Assembly (NCBI GenBank): GCA_002449535.1
Contig: DJWZ01000046.1
Location: forward strand, 1-7,094
Reading direction: 5' to 3'
Length of the DNA: 7,094 nt
From: Prevotellaceae bacterium UBA7017
Lineage (GTDB): Bacteria > Bacteroidota > Bacteroidia > Bacteroidales > Bacteroidaceae
In this document: piece after piece, positions 4,858 to 7,094 of the stretch
Position numbering within the stretch: the first letter of the stretch is position 1
Layout of the letters: the number at the start of each line of letters is the position of its first letter
Position numbers and translations under genes: made by a program
The notes under the pieces: model-generated
The model's database searches: none
What the model saw: only the letters and a program-made list of their open reading frames with translations
What the model was told of the DNA's origin: nothing

Positions 4858-6372
4858 ATGATAAAAAAGATTTTAATCGCTAATCGTGGCGAGATTGCTT
4901 TGCGCGTGATGCGCAGCTGCTACGAGATGGGTATCAGGAGTGTTGCCGTGTATAGCACGGCAGACCGTAGTTCGCGCCATGTGCTCTTTGCCAACGAGGC
5001 AGAGTGCATAGGCGGGGCAGCAAGTAGTGACAGCTACCTCAATATTGACCATATCATAGAGGCGGCAAAGAAGCACAACGTGGATGCCATACACCCGGGG
5101 TATGGCTTCCTTAGCGAGAATGCCGAGTTTGCACGTCGTTGCGAGGCTGAGGGGATTATATTCATCGGTCCGCATCCTGAGACTATGGAGACTATGGGCG
5201 ACAAGATCAGTGCCCGCAAGAAGATGAAGGAGGCTGGAGTGCCTGTCGTTCCCGGTACGGAGCAGCCGCTGCAGAGTGCGGAAGAAGCCCTGCAGGTGGC
5301 GAAGGAGATAGGATTCCCCGTAATGCTGAAGGCGTCTATGGGCGGCGGCGGCAAAGGCATGCGACTGATTACGCGGGAGGAAGACGTGCGCGAAATGTAT
5401 GAGGCGGCAAGGGGAGAGGCGATTGCTGGATTCGGTGACGATACGGTATATATAGAGAAATTCGTCGAAGAACCTCACCATATAGAGTTCCAGATTCTGG
5501 GCGACCAGTTCGGAAACGTCGTTCACCTCTATGACAGGGAATGTTCCGTGCAGCGTCGGCATCAGAAGATAGTAGAAGAGTCGCCGTCGCCGTTCATTGA
5601 CGGCAACCTGCGCATGGAGATGGGCGCAAAGGCTGTTGCGGCAGCGAAAGCAGTGAACTATGTCGGCGCAGGGACGATAGAATTCTTGGTTGACAAGTAT
5701 CACCGTTTCTATTTTCTGGAAATGAATACCCGTCTGCAGGTAGAACATCCCATAACGGAAGAAGTGGTAGGCGTGGACCTCGTGAAGGAACAGATACGCA
5801 TAGCCGACGGGCAGCAACTAAGGTTCCGACAAGAAGACCTTAGGCAGCACGGACACGCAATAGAGTGCAGAATATGTGCTGAAGATACCGACCACGACTT
5901 TATGCCTTCCCCGGGTGTCATACAGCAGTTGACAGTGCCCCAGGGCATCGGTACGCGTGTAGATTCTCATTGCTACAGCGGATATGAGATACCGATGAAC
6001 TATGACCCTATGATAGGAAAACTCATAGTATGGGCAACCACACGTGAATATGCCATAGAGCGTATGCGCCGTGTGCTGTACGAATACAAGATAACCGGCT
6101 TGACGACAAACATCAGATATCTGCGGCGCATCATCGACGTGCCTGATTTCAAGAACGGCAACTACAACACCCATTTCATAGAGCGCAACCAGGAACGCCT
6201 GAAACCGCGTGCCGGATTCAAGAATGATTCAGAACCGATGGCAGTCATTGCGGCATATATAGATTATCTGATGAATGTCGAGGAGAATAAACCCCATAAT
6301 GCCGGCGATGAAAATACCGCTATCAGCAGATGGCGCGCCTTCGGACTGCAGAAAGGCGTGCTGAGGGTGTAA
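4858..6372 (+). CDS. Biotin carboxylase subunit of acyl-CoA carboxylase
   Basis: This subunit uses ATP and bicarbonate to carboxylate biotin on the carrier protein encoded next door. The chosen start gives 504 residues beginning MIKKILIANRGEIALRVMRS, the classic start of the family. An in-frame ATG at 4837 would add seven residues (MTKNFKG), but it sits against the platform hairpin. The domains are an N-terminal biotin carboxylase domain (about 1-115), an ATP-grasp domain (about 118-325), and a C-terminal domain (about 335-445, from HAIECRICAED). The glycine loop GGGGKG is at 162-167, and the catalytic block EMNTRLQVEH at 288-297 includes the conserved Arg292. H79-G81 and KxxxE-type nucleotide contacts look intact. 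The last 55 residues are a short extension ending SRWRAFGLQKGVLRV. With the carrier and the transferase downstream this is best read as the PccA/AccC-like subunit of a propionyl-CoA or methylmalonyl-CoA carboxylase, not the fatty-acid AccC. The substrate cannot be fixed from this subunit. Confidence 0.92.
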   Translation: MIKKILIANRGEIALRVMRSCYEMGIRSVAVYSTADRSSRHVLFANEAECIGGAASSDSYLNIDHIIEAAKKHNVDAIHPGYGFLSENAEFARRCEAEGIIFIGPHPETMETMGDKISARKKMKEAGVPVVPGTEQPLQSAEEALQVAKEIGFPVMLKASMGGGGKGMRLITREEDVREMYEAARGEAIAGFGDDTVYIEKFVEEPHHIEFQILGDQFGNVVHLYDRECSVQRRHQKIVEESPSPFIDGNLRMEMGAKAVAAAKAVNYVGAGTIEFLVDKYHRFYFLEMNTRLQVEHPITEEVVGVDLVKEQIRIADGQQLRFRQEDLRQHGHAIECRICAEDTDHDFMPSPGVIQQLTVPQGIGTRVDSHCYSGYEIPMNYDPMIGKLIVWATTREYAIERMRRVLYEYKITGLTTNIRYLRRIIDVPDFKNGNYNTHFIERNQERLKPRAGFKNDSEPMAVIAAYIDYLMNVEENKPHNAGDENTAISRWRAFGLQKGVLRV

Positions 6373-6417
6373 TGGTCAATGGTCAATAATCAATGGTCAA
6401 TAATCAATGGTCAATAA
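6373..6417. repeat. 14-bp tandem repeat between operon genes
   Basis: Two exact copies of TGGTCAATAATCAA (6380-6393, 6394-6407) are flanked by a partial TGGTCAA (6373-6379) and TGGTCAATAA (6408-6417). The array fills nearly the whole 51-base gap between the biotin carboxylase stop and the carrier start. GGTCAAT-type arrays are a recurrent intergenic repeat in Bacteroidetes, from general recollection. Here it lies inside an operon, so it is transcribed. Confidence 0.8.
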
Positions 6418-6423
6418 AAGGAA

Positions 6424-6966
6424 ATGGAAATACAAGTAGGAAACAAGATGATGGAAGCCACCCTGCTCAGCAAGGATGGAAATCATGTAAAGGTGGCATT
6501 GGACGGAAAGGTGTACGACGTGGATGTCTGCATGCTTGAGGATAATGTGTGCTCATTGATTCATAAGGGCGTCTCGTATAATGCAGAACTGACAAGGGAA
6601 AATGACAACAAGCATTACCGCGTGAACCTGAATTATTCCGTATATGACATCAATATGCTTGATTCGCAAGCCAAGTATATGCGTATGCGGAAAAGCAAGA
6701 ATGTAGCCTCCGGCATACAGCCTGATGTCGTTACGGCTCCTATGCCATGCAAGATTGTAAAGGTTTTCGTAAAGCCCGGTGACAAGCTGAAGGCGGGTGA
6801 CAGCGTGCTGACAATGGAGGCTATGAAGATGATGTCGAATTATAAGGTTGCAGAAGACTGTATTATAAAGGAAGTGAATGTGAAGGAAGGCGAGAGCGTA
6901 ATGGCAAATGCCGTGCTCGCAAAGCTGGAGTTAAATAACGAAAACCAAAACGAAAACGAAAAATGA
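6424..6966 (+). CDS. Biotin carboxyl carrier protein of acyl-CoA carboxylase
   Basis: The 180-residue protein carries carboxybiotin between the biotin carboxylase and the carboxyltransferase. Residues about 103-169 form a biotinyl domain (VTAPMPCKIVKVFVKPGD onward) with the biotin-attachment motif EAMKM at 132-136, so K135 should be biotinylated by biotin-protein ligase. Residues 1-95 form a separate N-terminal domain with beta-strand character (VKVALDGKVYDVDVCML), a form seen in carriers of propionyl-CoA-type carboxylases and distinct from the short AccB. The Ala/Pro-rich linker common in decarboxylase carriers is absent; only a brief RKSKNVASG segment separates the domains. The C-terminus ends in a hydrophilic NNENQNENEK tail built from an AAAACG-type DNA repeat. 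The stop overlaps the next start by 4 bases (ATGA), so translation of the two is probably coupled. The start follows AAAAGGA at short spacing. Confidence 0.9.
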   Translation: MEIQVGNKMMEATLLSKDGNHVKVALDGKVYDVDVCMLEDNVCSLIHKGVSYNAELTRENDNKHYRVNLNYSVYDINMLDSQAKYMRMRKSKNVASGIQPDVVTAPMPCKIVKVFVKPGDKLKAGDSVLTMEAMKMMSNYKVAEDCIIKEVNVKEGESVMANAVLAKLELNNENQNENEK

Positions 6967-7094
6967 ACAGAATAACGGATATAAAAGAAAAACTGACAGC
7001 AAGGGAGAGAATAGAAACATTGCTCGACAAGGGAACGTTTGTAGAACTTGACAAGCACGTCGTACATCGTTGCACCGACTTCGGAATGGAGAAG
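6963..7094 (+). CDS. Acyl-CoA carboxyltransferase subunit (PccB/MmdA-like), 5' part only
   Basis: Only the first 44 residues are in the window; the gene continues past its right end. They read MNRITDIKEKLTARERIETL, then LLDKGTFVELDKHVVHRC, then TDFGMEK. KLTARERI, the FVELD segment and HRCTDFGMEK are hallmarks of the propionyl-CoA carboxylase beta / methylmalonyl-CoA decarboxylase alpha family. This subunit moves CO2 between carboxybiotin and the acyl-CoA. Many relatives carry about 25-30 extra residues before the TARERI motif; this one starts close to it. ATG is used within the 4-base overlap with the carrier stop, and no in-frame alternative upstream was seen. The presence of an ATP-dependent biotin carboxylase favours a PCC-type enzyme, but the sodium-pumping decarboxylase type cannot be excluded without the downstream genes. 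Confidence 0.9.
   Translation, partial: MNRITDIKEKLTARERIETLLDKGTFVELDKHVVHRCTDFGMEK

Noticed and set aside
4873..5817. 314-codon minus-strand frame opposite biotin carboxylase
   Set aside because: It is a shadow of a strongly conserved + strand gene; its His/Leu/Arg-rich product has no recognisable domain.

Overview
The window looks like chromosomal DNA from a Bacteroidales bacterium, probably Prevotella or a close relative. The evidence is: promoters of the Bacteroidetes type (TTTG about 19-20 bases upstream of TAnnTTTG), A-rich leaders instead of Shine-Dalgarno sites, a DUF6261-like protein, a surface-type lipoprotein with an acidic stretch after its lipobox cysteine, and a biotin-dependent acyl-CoA carboxylase operon of the succinate/propionate type. 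This assignment comes from reading the sequence; no database search was made. Every recognised gene lies on the + strand.

Layout. Positions 1-111 are a short leader. Positions 112-924 encode a DUF6261-like protein whose Thr/Pro/Asn/Gly-rich tail runs on in the +1 frame to 988, so the end of the gene appears frameshifted. Positions 925-1676 (about 750 bases) have no convincing protein gene. They hold C-rich and 9-bp repeats (991-1080), a promoter-associated repeat (1127-1153), a near-consensus promoter (1197-1227), and a string of nested stem-loops ending in a long closing stem plus six T's at 1612. I read this last part as a structured non-coding RNA of about 380 nt. An OmpA-family outer-membrane protein (1677-2984) and a von Willebrand factor A lipoprotein (3024-4190) follow, 39 bases apart, and close with a strong intrinsic terminator (4219-4255).

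Positions 4191-4857 (about 670 bases) again have no gene. They carry a 22-bp periodic repeat array (4276-4420), a duplicated promoter segment, a good promoter (4521-4551), and a complete cobalamin (B12) riboswitch (about 4557-4776) with its expression platform. The riboswitch leads an operon of biotin carboxylase (4858-6372), biotin carboxyl carrier protein (6424-6966) and a carboxyltransferase that runs off the window (6963 onward).

How it fits together. The last three genes would form a propionyl-CoA carboxylase / methylmalonyl-CoA decarboxylating system: the carboxylase loads CO2 on biotin, the carrier moves it, and the transferase exchanges it with the acyl-CoA. Methylmalonyl-CoA is made from succinyl-CoA by B12-dependent mutase, which gives a metabolic reason for a B12 riboswitch here. 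OmpA and the lipoprotein probably form a cell-envelope unit, one anchored to peptidoglycan and the other displayed at the surface. The most notable points are the B12 control of the carboxylase operon, the unassigned structured RNA, the 22-bp palindrome-bearing array, and the frameshifted repeat tail.
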